A stretch of DNA of 64,000 nt from Zoogloea sp044344315 (GTDB taxonomy: Bacteria; Pseudomonadota; Gammaproteobacteria; Burkholderiales; Rhodocyclaceae). Below the pieces are notes generated by a model. It was given only the letters and a program-made list of their open reading frames with translations, had not been told where the DNA came from and made no database searches. Shown here piece by piece: positions 25,078-33,582 of this stretch. A program made the position numbers and the translations under genes. The stretch spans positions 25,635 through 89,634 of the forward strand of contig NZ_JBIJDC010000003.1 of the NCBI RefSeq assembly GCF_044344315.1. Reading direction: 5' to 3'. Within the stretch, counting starts at the first letter, position 1, and every line of letters starts with the position of its first letter.

Positions 25078-27540
25078 TCAGCGAGGTGGCCTGCGCTGCA
25101 AGCGCAAGGCATTCAGGACGACGAAGAGCGAGCTCGCCGACATGCCGATGCCCGCCATCCACGGCGTGACGAGCCCGAACATGGCGAGAGGTACGGCAGT
25201 GAAATTATAGGCAAACGACCACCACAGGTTTTGCCGGATGATGGCCAGCGCGCGACGGGACAGGGTGACCCCTTCGGCCAGAGAGGAAAGATGGCCGCTC
25301 AGCAGGACGATGTCGGCCTGGTTGCGGGCCAGATCGGTACCTCCGCCCATAGCCACCGACACCTGTGCCTGGGCCAGCACCGGCGCGTCATTCACGCCAT
25401 CGCCCACCATGGCGATCACCGCATCGCCCTTCTGCAGGGCAACCAGGCCACGGTGCTTGTCCTCGGGCGTCATGCCGCCAAGGGCCTGTGCAACCCCGAG
25501 ACGCCGGCCCAGCGCCTCGACCGTCGACGGCGTATCACCACTGAAGATGGACAGAGCAATACCCTTGCCACGCAGGGATTCGAAAGCTGCGGGGCAATCC
25601 TCCCGGAGACCATCGGAAAGGGTAAAGCCCGCCAACCATCCCTGCGCCGACCCCAGGGCAATCACCGTGCGCCCTGAGCGCTCATCCTCACGCAGAGCCT
25701 CGGGTACCGGCGAACCGGCAAGTTCGGCAACGAAGCTTGGCCGCCCGACGCGATGGGCCACACCGTTGAGCAAACCCGACACCCCTTGCCCCGTGGTCGC
25801 GGCCAGTTCAGCGATGGCCGGCAAGGCCCCGCCACCTGCACGCAGACGCAGCGCGGCGGCGATGGCATGCTCGGAACCCTGTTCGAGCGCAGCGGCCAGG
25901 GCCAGGACGCCCGCCTCGTCGACGCGCCCCAGCAGGCGTACCTGCTCGACCCGCATCTCTCCGTATGTGAGGGTGCCAGTCTTGTCGAAGACGAAATGAT
26001 CAGCCCGGGCCAGCGCCTCGATGGCGTGCCCGCGGGTTACCAGCACGCCGATGCGGGCCAGGGCATCGGTCGCCACGGTGAGCGCCACCGGTGTCGCGAG
26101 GGACAGGGCGCAAGGGCAGCTCACCACCAGCACAGAGACAAACACCCACAAGGCCCGGTCCGGATCGGTCCACCACCACCATGCAGCCGTCACCACCGCC
26201 AGCACCAGCAGCGCCACGATGAAATAAGCGGCGACGCGATCAGCCTGCTGAACCACTCTGGGCTTTTCTGCCGACGCACGCTCCATCAGATGACGAATGG
26301 CCGCCAGCCGGGTGTTGTCACCGGTGCGGGAGACCCGCACGGTCAGGGGGCTGCCGATATTGAGGCTCCCTCCTGTCACCTCGGCCCCCGGCGCCTTGGG
26401 CACCGGCCGGCTCTCACCGGTCAGGAGGGCTTCATTGGCCTCGCTGTTGCCGTCGATCACCACGCCGTCGGCAGGCACGGTTTCACCGGGCTTGATGCGG
26501 ATGATGTCGCCCGCCACGAGTTGCGAGACCGGCACCCGCTCACCTTCCGGCAGCGGGTAGGCAGCCAGTCGCTCGGCAAAGGCCGGCAGGGCTTTGCCCA
26601 GCTCCTCGACCCCGCGCACGGCCTTCTGGCGGGCGAGCATCTCCACATAACGCCCGCACAGCAGGAAGAAGACGAACATGGTGACCGAGTCGAAGTACAC
26701 CTCTCCCCTGCCCGTGAAGGTGGCCCAGCAACTCGCCACAAAGGCCGCCCCCACACCGAGGGCCACAGGCACGTCCATGCCCAGGCGACGCAGGCGCACA
26801 TCGCGCAGGGCGTGGCTGAAGAAGGGGGCGGCGGAATACAGCACAACCGGCGCGGTGAGAATCAGGCTGGCCCAGCGCATCAACAACTCGATGTCGGCCG
26901 TCATGTCGCCGGGGTCAGCCACATACACCGGGAAGGCGTACATCATGACCTGCATCATGCCGAAGCCGGCCACGAACAGGCGCCACAGGGCGGAACGACG
27001 CTCCCGCTGGGAAATCTGCTCCGACCGGGCGGAGTCATACGGGTAGGCCCGGTAACCAATAGCCTGGATGGCGCCGAGGATGTCGGAGAGCTTGATATTG
27101 CGCTCGTCCCAGCGCACCCGGGCACGCCGGGTGGCGTAGTTGATGTCCACCGCCGTGACACCCGGCTGATGGGCCACATGCTGCTCGTTGAGCCAGATGC
27201 AGGCGGCGCAGGTGATGCCTTCGAGGATCAGGTCGGCTTCCCGCTCATGCTCGCCGATGGGCTTGACGAAGCCCTGCTGAAAGTCGGGATGGTCAAAAAG
27301 CCCCAGCTCCTTGAGCTCGTCGGGCATGGCCTCCCGGGCCTGCTCGGGCAGCGTGTCGCGGCGTTTGTAGTAATCCACCAGCCCGCTGCTGACGATGGAC
27401 TGGGCCACGGCCTGGCAGCCCGTACAGCACATCTGGTGGGGGGTTCCATCGATCTCCACCGGAAGATCCACATCAGCGGGGATGGGCAAGCCGCAGTGAT
27501 AGCAGTCGTGCTCGGACGACGGGAGGGATTCGGACAACAC
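25078..27540 (-). CDS. ccoI: Copper-transporting P1B-type ATPase CcoI/FixI
   Basis: Inner-membrane copper exporter that supplies copper for cbb3 oxidase assembly. Features in order are an N-terminal cysteine domain (CYHCGLPIP, CCTGCQAV), a heavy-metal-binding domain with GITCAACIWL, transmembrane helices, the actuator motif LTGESRP, the CPC membrane motif (SCPCALSLATPVALT), the phosphorylation site DKTGTLT, and GDGVNDAP. I prefer the GTG at 27540, with GAGG 6 nt upstream. An earlier GTG at 27585 would almost coincide with the predicted transcription start. ccoS follows directly. Confidence 0.92.
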   Translation of the reverse strand: MLSESLPSSEHDCYHCGLPIPADVDLPVEIDGTPHQMCCTGCQAVAQSIVSSGLVDYYKRRDTLPEQAREAMPDELKELGLFDHPDFQQGFVKPIGEHEREADLILEGITCAACIWLNEQHVAHQPGVTAVDINYATRRARVRWDERNIKLSDILGAIQAIGYRAYPYDSARSEQISQRERRSALWRLFVAGFGMMQVMMYAFPVYVADPGDMTADIELLMRWASLILTAPVVLYSAAPFFSHALRDVRLRRLGMDVPVALGVGAAFVASCWATFTGRGEVYFDSVTMFVFFLLCGRYVEMLARQKAVRGVEELGKALPAFAERLAAYPLPEGERVPVSQLVAGDIIRIKPGETVPADGVVIDGNSEANEALLTGESRPVPKAPGAEVTGGSLNIGSPLTVRVSRTGDNTRLAAIRHLMERASAEKPRVVQQADRVAAYFIVALLVLAVVTAAWWWWTDPDRALWVFVSVLVVSCPCALSLATPVALTVATDALARIGVLVTRGHAIEALARADHFVFDKTGTLTYGEMRVEQVRLLGRVDEAGVLALAAALEQGSEHAIAAALRLRAGGGALPAIAELAATTGQGVSGLLNGVAHRVGRPSFVAELAGSPVPEALREDERSGRTVIALGSAQGWLAGFTLSDGLREDCPAAFESLRGKGIALSIFSGDTPSTVEALGRRLGVAQALGGMTPEDKHRGLVALQKGDAVIAMVGDGVNDAPVLAQAQVSVAMGGGTDLARNQADIVLLSGHLSSLAEGVTLSRRALAIIRQNLWWSFAYNFTAVPLAMFGLVTPWMAGIGMSASSLFVVLNALRLQRRPPR

Positions 27541-27588
27541 GGGCCTCGCTGACAACGCACGCGACCGGACGGCCGCGGTAAACACGCT

Positions 27589-27616
27589 CTTTTATCACAA
27601 AGCGCAGGCCCGGCAA
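27589..27616 (-). promoter_or_regulatory. Putative promoter of ccoIS
   Basis: On the minus strand TTGCCG (27611-27616) and TAAAAG (27589-27594) are 16 bp apart, downstream of the dct terminator and upstream of ccoI. Match quality is moderate. Confidence 0.4.
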
Positions 27617-27633
27617 AACGCACCCGGACCCTC

Positions 27634-27669
27634 AAAAACCGAAAGCGCGCCACTCGGGCGCGCTTTCGG
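27634..27669 (-). terminator. Rho-independent terminator of the dctPQM operon
   Basis: On the minus strand a 13-bp perfect stem (CCGAAAGCGCGCC / GGCGCGCTTTCGG, 5-nt loop) is followed by TTTTTGAG. It separates dctM from ccoI. Confidence 0.9.
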
Positions 27670-27690
27670 ACATTCAGCAGGCGGAAATCA

Positions 27691-27780
27691 GATCATCCGG
27701 AGCATGCGCGGGAACCACGCTTCTTGAATAACTGACGTGATGCCATCAGGAGATCATTCCAAGCATGCGCGGGAACCACA
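27691..27780. repeat. Direct duplication of the dctM 3' end
   Basis: About 29 bp from the end of dctM (27752-27780) recur at 27691-27719 with about three differences, in the same orientation, after the dctM stop codon. The downstream copy would encode WFPRMLRMI-stop against the genuine WFPRMLGMIS-stop. It looks like a scar of a partial gene duplication or recombination. Confidence 0.8.
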
Positions 27781-29032
27781 GCGACAGGCCCGGCCAGTAT
27801 GTCACCAGCCCCAGGAACACCAGCATCGACAGCAGCCACGGCCATACTGCCACCGTCAGCTCGGTGATGCCCATCTTGGTAATGCCCGAGGCCACGTACA
27901 GGTTGAGCCCCACCGGCGGATGGCACATGCCTACTTCCATGTTCACCACCATGATGATGCCGAAGTGCACCGGGTCGATGCCCAGCTTCATCGCTACCGG
28001 GAACAGGATCGGCGCAAAGATCAGCACGATGGACGAGGGCTCCATGAAGTTGCCGGCAAGCAGCAACAGCACGTTGACCGCGAGCAGGAAGGCGACGACA
28101 CCCAGCCCGTTGCCCAGCATCCACTCGGCCAGAGCCTGCGGGATGTTCTCGTTGGTCATGATGAAGCTGAACAGCACCGCATTGGTGATGATGTAGAGCA
28201 GCATCGCCGACATGTTGGCAGAGTTGAGCAGCACCTTCGGCACGTCCTTCAGGGGCATGTCGCGGTACACAAACACGGCCACGAAGAAGGCGTACATGGC
28301 GCTCATGGCGGCCGCCTCGGTGGGCGTGAACATGCCGGTGTAGATACCGCCCATCACCACCACGATCAGCAGCAGGCCCCACACGGACTCCTTGAAGGCC
28401 TTCACGCGCTCCGCCACCGACGCCTTGGGCTGACGGGGGTAGTTAAACTTGCGCGCCCGGTACCAGGTGACGCCGCCCAGCGTCGCCGCCAGGGCCAGAC
28501 CCGGCACCACGCCGGCCATGAACAACGCACCGACGGAGGTGTTGGTAGCCACCGAGTACATCACCATGACGATGGACGGCGGGATCAGGATGCCCAGCGC
28601 GCCGGCCGTGGTGATGATGCCGGCCCCGAACTTGTTCGGGAAGCCTGCCCTGACCATCGCCGGCAGAAGGATCGAGCCGATCGCCACCACGGTGGCCGGC
28701 GAAGAGCCCGACACGGCCGCGAACAGCGCACAGGCCAGCACGCCTGCAAGACCCAGGCCGCCGTACCAGTGCCCGACCATGGAGGTGGCGAAGTTGATCA
28801 TCCGCTTGGCCACACCGCCGTGAGTCAGGAAGTTACCCGCCAGGATGAAGAACGGGATCGCCATGATCTCGAACTTCTCGATGCCGGTGAATAGCTTGAG
28901 GGCCACTGACTCGAGAGGCACCTCCGTCATGGTGAACAGGAAGGAGAGTACGGTGAGGCCGAGGGAGATGGAGATCGGCATCCCCGTCAGCATCAGGGCC
29001 AGCAGGATCCCGAAGATGATTGCGGCGTTCAT
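27746..29032 (-). CDS. dctM: TRAP transporter large permease DctM
   Basis: Inner-membrane Na+/H+-coupled permease subunit for C4-dicarboxylate-type substrates. The 428-aa protein is strongly hydrophobic with the family motifs GNFLTHGGVAKRMINFA, ALFAAVSGSSPATVVAIGSI and GALGILIPPSIVMVMYSV, and the C-terminal MCHPPVGLNLYVASGI. Length and topology (about 12 helices) are normal. It overlaps dctQ by ATGA. Confidence 0.96.
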   Translation of the reverse strand: MNAAIIFGILLALMLTGMPISISLGLTVLSFLFTMTEVPLESVALKLFTGIEKFEIMAIPFFILAGNFLTHGGVAKRMINFATSMVGHWYGGLGLAGVLACALFAAVSGSSPATVVAIGSILLPAMVRAGFPNKFGAGIITTAGALGILIPPSIVMVMYSVATNTSVGALFMAGVVPGLALAATLGGVTWYRARKFNYPRQPKASVAERVKAFKESVWGLLLIVVVMGGIYTGMFTPTEAAAMSAMYAFFVAVFVYRDMPLKDVPKVLLNSANMSAMLLYIITNAVLFSFIMTNENIPQALAEWMLGNGLGVVAFLLAVNVLLLLAGNFMEPSSIVLIFAPILFPVAMKLGIDPVHFGIIMVVNMEVGMCHPPVGLNLYVASGITKMGITELTVAVWPWLLSMLVFLGLVTYWPGLSLWFPRMLGMIS

Positions 29033-29718
29033 TTGCGGTCTCCTTCACGGTCGCCGAGCGGCTTGTGCTTGAGGTCGTGGATGTGGAGGTTGTCGTCCAG
29101 CGAGTAGGGGTTAGCATCCACCGCGGCGACTTCGTCTTCAAGACCATCCACATGACCGTGGTCGTGATGGGGCAACTCGCCCGTCTTGAGGAAGTTCCAG
29201 GTCACCTGCAGGAAGCGGAAGCACATCAAACTGGAACCCAGGGGAATCGCGCTGTAGACGATCCAGGTCGGCCATTCCAGGTCGGGCGTGGTGGGGCCCT
29301 CGGGCACATCACCGAACTCGGCACCGGTCATGTTCAAGAAGGCGTAGTGGGCGCCGTTCTCCCACACAAAGTGGCCACCAAGGGTTGCCACGATGCCGGT
29401 AAACGTTGCGCCGGCGAGCAGACCAAAGATGATGAACTTGCTGCGGTTACTATCGGACAGGCGGTTGATGAGCACATCGACGCCCACGTGGATGCCGGTA
29501 CGCACGCCATAGGCGGCGCCGAACTTGGCCATCCACACGAACATGATGATGCACAGTTCCTGGGCCCAGCTGAAGTTGAGGGACAGCAGCCAGTCCTGAA
29601 GACCGGGAATGCTGAGACCGGCCAGATAGCGGTGTACCACGGACAGAAAAATGATTGCCGTAGCCCCGCCCATCAGGAAGGTGATGATCCACTCTTCCAG
29701 GTGATCGAGTAATTTCAT
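29029..29718 (-). CDS. dctQ: TRAP transporter small permease DctQ
   Basis: Four-helix membrane subunit that joins DctM to form the TRAP transport unit. The 229-aa protein has helices near residues 13-33, 50-68, 90-110 and 135-160 and the sequence NFSWAQELCIIMFVWMAKFG typical of DctQ. The C-terminal tail is longer than usual and rich in histidine and acidic residues (HHDHGHVDGLEDE), with no known role. Confidence 0.93.
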   Translation of the reverse strand: MKLLDHLEEWIITFLMGGATAIIFLSVVHRYLAGLSIPGLQDWLLSLNFSWAQELCIIMFVWMAKFGAAYGVRTGIHVGVDVLINRLSDSNRSKFIIFGLLAGATFTGIVATLGGHFVWENGAHYAFLNMTGAEFGDVPEGPTTPDLEWPTWIVYSAIPLGSSLMCFRFLQVTWNFLKTGELPHHDHGHVDGLEDEVAAVDANPYSLDDNLHIHDLKHKPLGDREGDRK

Positions 29719-29772
29719 GATTTAGCCTCGCAGAGAATTGCGATTGGATGCGCCGGGACGGAGCCCGGGCCT

Positions 29773-29801
29773 GGCGCCCTCCCTGCATGCGGGAGGGCGC
29801 C
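29773..29801 (-). other. Intercistronic hairpin between dctP and dctQM
   Basis: An 11-bp perfect stem (GGCGCCCTCCC / GGGAGGGCGCC, 7-nt loop) follows the dctP stop codon. It has no T-tract, so full termination is unlikely. It probably protects the dctP message, giving more binding protein than permease. Confidence 0.6.
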
Positions 29802-29825
29802 CTTCGGACGTGAAACGGAGAGTGC

Positions 29826-30830
29826 TTACAGCTTCGCGGGGTCGAAGCCGGTTTCCTTGTAGATGGACTGGATCAGATCCTTGCCGATACGGCCTTCCAT
29901 CTTCTGATGGACCGGGACCATCGCCTTCTTGAAGGCCAGCTTCTCTTCCTTGGTCGGCACATAGACCTGGGTCTTGCCGCTCTTCTTGATGCCTTCAAGA
30001 GACTTGTCGTTCTCTTCCTGGGCAATCTTGTTGGCGTAAACGGTGGATTCCTTCATGGCCGTTTCCAGCTGGCCGCGAATGTCGGCAGGCAGGCCGTCCC
30101 AGAACTTCTTGTTGGCGATGACCGCGTAGCCGAGGTACCCGTGGTCGGTCACGGTCAGGTGCTTCTGAACCTCATGCATCTTCTGGGTGAACATGTTGGA
30201 GTGGGGGTTCTCGGTGCCATCCACCACGCCGGTCTGCAGCGCCTGGTAAACCTCGGAGAAGGCCATCACCTGCGGCAGGCCACCCACCGTACGGATCTCC
30301 TCTTCCAGCACCTTGGACGACTGGATGCGCAGCTTCTTGCCCTTCAGGTCAGCCGGGGTGCGGATCGGAGTATTGGCGGAGAAGGACTTGAAGCCATTGT
30401 CCCAGTAGGCCAGACCAACGATGCCCTTGGGCTCCAGCTTCTTCAGGATGCCGGCTCCGATGGGGCCCTGGGTGACACGATGGAGTTCGCTGGCGTCATC
30501 GAAGATGTAGGGCAGATCGAAGACTTCGAATTCCTTCACGCCCAGGGGGCCAAACTTCGCCAGGGACGGGGCCAGCATCTGCACGGCACCCAGCTGGAGG
30601 GCTTCCAGTTCTTCCTTGTCCTTGTAAAGTGCACTATTGGCGTAGACCTCAACCTTCACCTTTCCCTTGGTCAGCTCCTCAGCACGCTTCTTGAAGAACT
30701 CGGAGGCCTTGCCCTTGGGTGTATCCACCGCCACCACGTGGCTGAACTTGATCACGATCGGGGCCTGGGCAGACGCCGAGGCACAGAAACCCAGGGCAGC
30801 GAGGCTGAACATTACAGTGCGCAGTTTCAT
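29826..30830 (-). CDS. dctP: TRAP transporter periplasmic substrate-binding protein DctP
   Basis: Exported solute receptor of 334 aa from the ATG at 30830 (GGAG 8 nt upstream). The signal peptide MKLRTVMFSLAALGFCASAS is cleaved at SAQA. DctP motifs include IKFSHVVAVDTPKGKASEFF, LKGKKLRIQSSKVLEEEIR (the substrate-carboxylate arginine region) and QTGVVDGTENP. Close resemblance to DctP rather than to other TRAP receptors suggests C4-dicarboxylates (succinate, fumarate, malate). It is divergent from the dctS/dctR regulators. Confidence 0.94.
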   Translation of the reverse strand: MKLRTVMFSLAALGFCASASAQAPIVIKFSHVVAVDTPKGKASEFFKKRAEELTKGKVKVEVYANSALYKDKEELEALQLGAVQMLAPSLAKFGPLGVKEFEVFDLPYIFDDASELHRVTQGPIGAGILKKLEPKGIVGLAYWDNGFKSFSANTPIRTPADLKGKKLRIQSSKVLEEEIRTVGGLPQVMAFSEVYQALQTGVVDGTENPHSNMFTQKMHEVQKHLTVTDHGYLGYAVIANKKFWDGLPADIRGQLETAMKESTVYANKIAQEENDKSLEGIKKSGKTQVYVPTKEEKLAFKKAMVPVHQKMEGRIGKDLIQSIYKETGFDPAKL

Positions 30831-31003
30831 TTTTTGTCTCCGTAATTGGAACTTGTACTTGATAAGGGCTGCCGAGGCGACAGCAGGCTGCCCGTGCACT
30901 ATCGACAAGCCCGGGATCCGCATCAATTGTGGTCATCCGCAGTGTGGAAAGTTCTGATGGTCCTCCCGGCCCGCTCCGGCGATAACGTAATTCCAGCCCA
31001 TCC

Positions 31004-32977
31004 GTGATTCTCAATCCCTTGCCACCTGCACCTTCTTCCCCGCCCCCAAGCTGGTACTGGAGCCTGCCTTACGCTGCCGTCGCCCTGTTTGTGGCCACCA
31101 TGGCGGCCCTGCTGTGGCTGACCCACCGGCAGGATACCGAGGAGCAGCGCGCCACCCTGATCAATGATGTGCTGTGGATGGAGCAGAACCTCGGCTTCCA
31201 GTTTGATCGCAACAACAGCCATCTCACCCAGCTGGGCCCCGAACTGCTCAAGGGCGGCACGCTCTCGTCCACCACCCAGGCCCGGCTACGCCAGGCGCTC
31301 GACCCGGAAAGCGGCTTGATCCGCATTCTCTGGCTGCACACGAACGGTGAGGTGCGCGGCGCCCAGCCTCCTTATACCGACAGCCATCTGGTGGGCGAGG
31401 CCGGCGGCACCTTTCCCTCCAGCTCTGCGCATCGACTATCCCGCTCCATGGGCCGGCCGGTCTATAGCGATGCCTACGCGGTCATCGAAAACCAGACCCA
31501 GTTCGAGGTGCACGTGCCGATCTTCGACGGCGGGCGCTACCTGGGTTCGGTGGTCGGTGTGTATTCCCTCAACAACATGATCTCCCGCCAAGTGCCCTGG
31601 TGGTTCTCGGAGCGCTACCGGGTGTCGGTGGCCAACAACCTGGGCGTCGAGATCGCCGCCAAGTCGCGGGTCTCCCCCCTTTCCAGCCTCGCCTACGAGA
31701 TCCCCTTCGAGCCACCCGGCCACGGCCTCAGCCTCAATGTCACCGCCTACAAGAGCGAAGTGCGCTGGATCCCCCTGCTCCTCATGGGCTCCCTCGGCGT
31801 GCTGGCTGCCGCCATCGTCTGGAGCCTGTGGCAACTGCGCCGTCACATGCAGCGCCGTCAGGCTGCAGAACAGGCCCTGCGCGCCGAACACGCTTTCCGC
31901 AAGGCCATGGAGGACTCCCTCAACACCGGCATGCGAGCGCGTGATCTCAAGGGACGCATCACCTACGTCAACCCGGCCTTCTGTCGCATGGTCGGCTGGA
32001 GCGCCGAAGAGCTGGTTGGCCTGCTCCCGCCCATGCCCTACTGGGCGCCGGAAGCCCTGGAACGCACCCTGGCCGTCCACGAAATGGTCCTGGGGGGCAA
32101 CGCGCCTCCCCAGGGCATCGAGATCCGCCTGATGCGCCGCAGCGGCGAGCGCTTTGACGCCCTGCTCATCGAAGCGCCGCTGATCGACTCGGAAGGCCGG
32201 CACATCGGCTGGATGGGCTCCATGGTGGACGTCACCGAGCAGAAGCACGCCCAGGAACTCTACCGCCAGCAGCAGGAGCGCCTGCAGGCCACCGCCCGGC
32301 TGGTCACCATGGGGGAAATGGCCTCCACCCTGGCCCATGAGCTCAACCAGCCCCTGGCCGCCATCTCCAGCTACAACACCGGCTGCATCAACATGATCGG
32401 CAAGGGGGACATGTCCCCCGGCGAGCTCAGTGGCATCCTCGAAAAGATCGGCAAGCAGGCCCAGCGAGCCGGTCAGATCATCCGGCGGGTCCACGCCTTT
32501 GTCAGGCGCAGCGAACCCAAGTGCGAACCCGTCGATCTCAACGCCATCCTGCGCGAGGCCGTCGGACTGGTGGAGCCGGATGCCCAGCGGCGCGGTGTGA
32601 GCATTCACCAGGATCTGGCCGAAGACCTGCCGACGGTCGCCGCCGATCCGGTGATGATCGAACAGGTCGCCGTCAACCTGATCCGCAATGGCATGGATGC
32701 CATGGCCGATGCCCCCCGGGCCCAACGCAATCTGCACCTTGGCACCCGCCTGCAGGACGGCATGCTGATTCTCAGTGTCGCGGACCGGGGCAAGGGCATT
32801 CCCCCCGAGGTAGCAGAAAAGCTCTTTGCCCCGTTCTTCACCACCAAGGAGGAAGGCATGGGCATGGGGCTCAACATCTGCCGCTCCATCGCCGAACTGC
32901 ACCGGGGCCGCCTGAGCTTCGAGGACAACCCTGGCGGTGGTACGATTTTCAACTTCTCGCTTCCCGTCCAGCCATGA
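31004..32977 (+). CDS. dctS: Sensor histidine kinase of the C4-dicarboxylate TRAP system (DctS-like)
   Basis: Membrane kinase of 657 aa from a GTG at 31004. Two transmembrane helices (about 20-40 and 256-276) flank a periplasmic sensor domain. A PAS domain follows (about 300-425, LKGRITYVNPAFCRMVGWSA), then HisKA with the phospho-acceptor His445 in STLAHELNQPLAAIS, and HATPase with N-box NLIRNGMDAM, DRGKGI and GMGMGL. It is divergent from dctP and overlaps the response-regulator gene by ATGA, so it very probably senses the substrate of the adjacent transporter. Rhodobacter DctS is the nearest named precedent. Confidence 0.9.
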   Translation: MILNPLPPAPSSPPPSWYWSLPYAAVALFVATMAALLWLTHRQDTEEQRATLINDVLWMEQNLGFQFDRNNSHLTQLGPELLKGGTLSSTTQARLRQALDPESGLIRILWLHTNGEVRGAQPPYTDSHLVGEAGGTFPSSSAHRLSRSMGRPVYSDAYAVIENQTQFEVHVPIFDGGRYLGSVVGVYSLNNMISRQVPWWFSERYRVSVANNLGVEIAAKSRVSPLSSLAYEIPFEPPGHGLSLNVTAYKSEVRWIPLLLMGSLGVLAAAIVWSLWQLRRHMQRRQAAEQALRAEHAFRKAMEDSLNTGMRARDLKGRITYVNPAFCRMVGWSAEELVGLLPPMPYWAPEALERTLAVHEMVLGGNAPPQGIEIRLMRRSGERFDALLIEAPLIDSEGRHIGWMGSMVDVTEQKHAQELYRQQQERLQATARLVTMGEMASTLAHELNQPLAAISSYNTGCINMIGKGDMSPGELSGILEKIGKQAQRAGQIIRRVHAFVRRSEPKCEPVDLNAILREAVGLVEPDAQRRGVSIHQDLAEDLPTVAADPVMIEQVAVNLIRNGMDAMADAPRAQRNLHLGTRLQDGMLILSVADRGKGIPPEVAEKLFAPFFTTKEEGMGMGLNICRSIAELHRGRLSFEDNPGGGTIFNFSLPVQP

Positions 32978-33579
32978 CCACTCCCCTCGCCCACATCGTC
33001 GACGACGACGAAGCCATTCGCGACGCCCTGACCTGGCTGCTGCGGACTCGCAATGTCGCCGCCCGTACGTGGTCCTCGGCTGAGGAGTTCCTCGCCGGCT
33101 GGCAACCGGACTTCAACGGCTGCATCGTGCTGGACATCCGGATGCGCGAGATGAGCGGGTTGGAGTGCTTCGACGCCCTGCTCGAACGACACAACCCCAT
33201 GCCCGTGATCTTCCTGACAGGCCACGGCGATGTACCCATGGCGGTCAGCACCCTCAAGAAGGGCGCATTCGACTTCCTCGAAAAGCCCTTTGACGACAAT
33301 GCCCTGGTGGACGTGGTGATCCGAGCCATGGAAAGCGATGCGCGCCGCCTGGCCAGCCAGCAAACCCAGGCCACCGTAAGCGGCCGCCTGGCCCAGCTGA
33401 CCCCCCGGGAGCAGGAGGTGATGCACCTGGTCCTGGCGGGCAAGTTCAATAAGGTCATCGCCGACGAGCTGAACATCTCCATGCGCACAGTGGAGGTGCA
33501 CCGCTCCCGCGTCTTCGAAAAAATGGGGGTACGTTCAGCCGTGGAACTGGCTCAGTTACTGGCCCCAGGGCGCGACTGA
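32974..33579 (+). CDS. dctR: FixJ/NarL-type response regulator (DctR-like)
   Basis: A 201-aa two-domain regulator. The receiver domain has the acidic pair DDDE (10-13), phospho-acceptor Asp54 in IVLDIRMREMSG, and K in FLEKPFDD. The C-terminal LuxR-type helix-turn-helix (LTPREQEVMHLVLAGKFNKV through MRTVEVHRSRVFEKMG) binds DNA. It lacks the AAA+ domain of rhizobial DctD, so it does not act through sigma-54. It is translated from an ATG overlapping the dctS stop and ends 3 bp from the convergent tilS stop. Confidence 0.92.
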   Translation: MTTPLAHIVDDDEAIRDALTWLLRTRNVAARTWSSAEEFLAGWQPDFNGCIVLDIRMREMSGLECFDALLERHNPMPVIFLTGHGDVPMAVSTLKKGAFDFLEKPFDDNALVDVVIRAMESDARRLASQQTQATVSGRLAQLTPREQEVMHLVLAGKFNKVIADELNISMRTVEVHRSRVFEKMGVRSAVELAQLLAPGRD

Positions 33580-33582
33580 AAC

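Noticed and set aside
25753..27552. A 599-aa plus-strand open frame
   Set aside because: Antisense shadow of ccoI; the histidine/glycine/arginine-rich composition is typical of reverse-frame translation.
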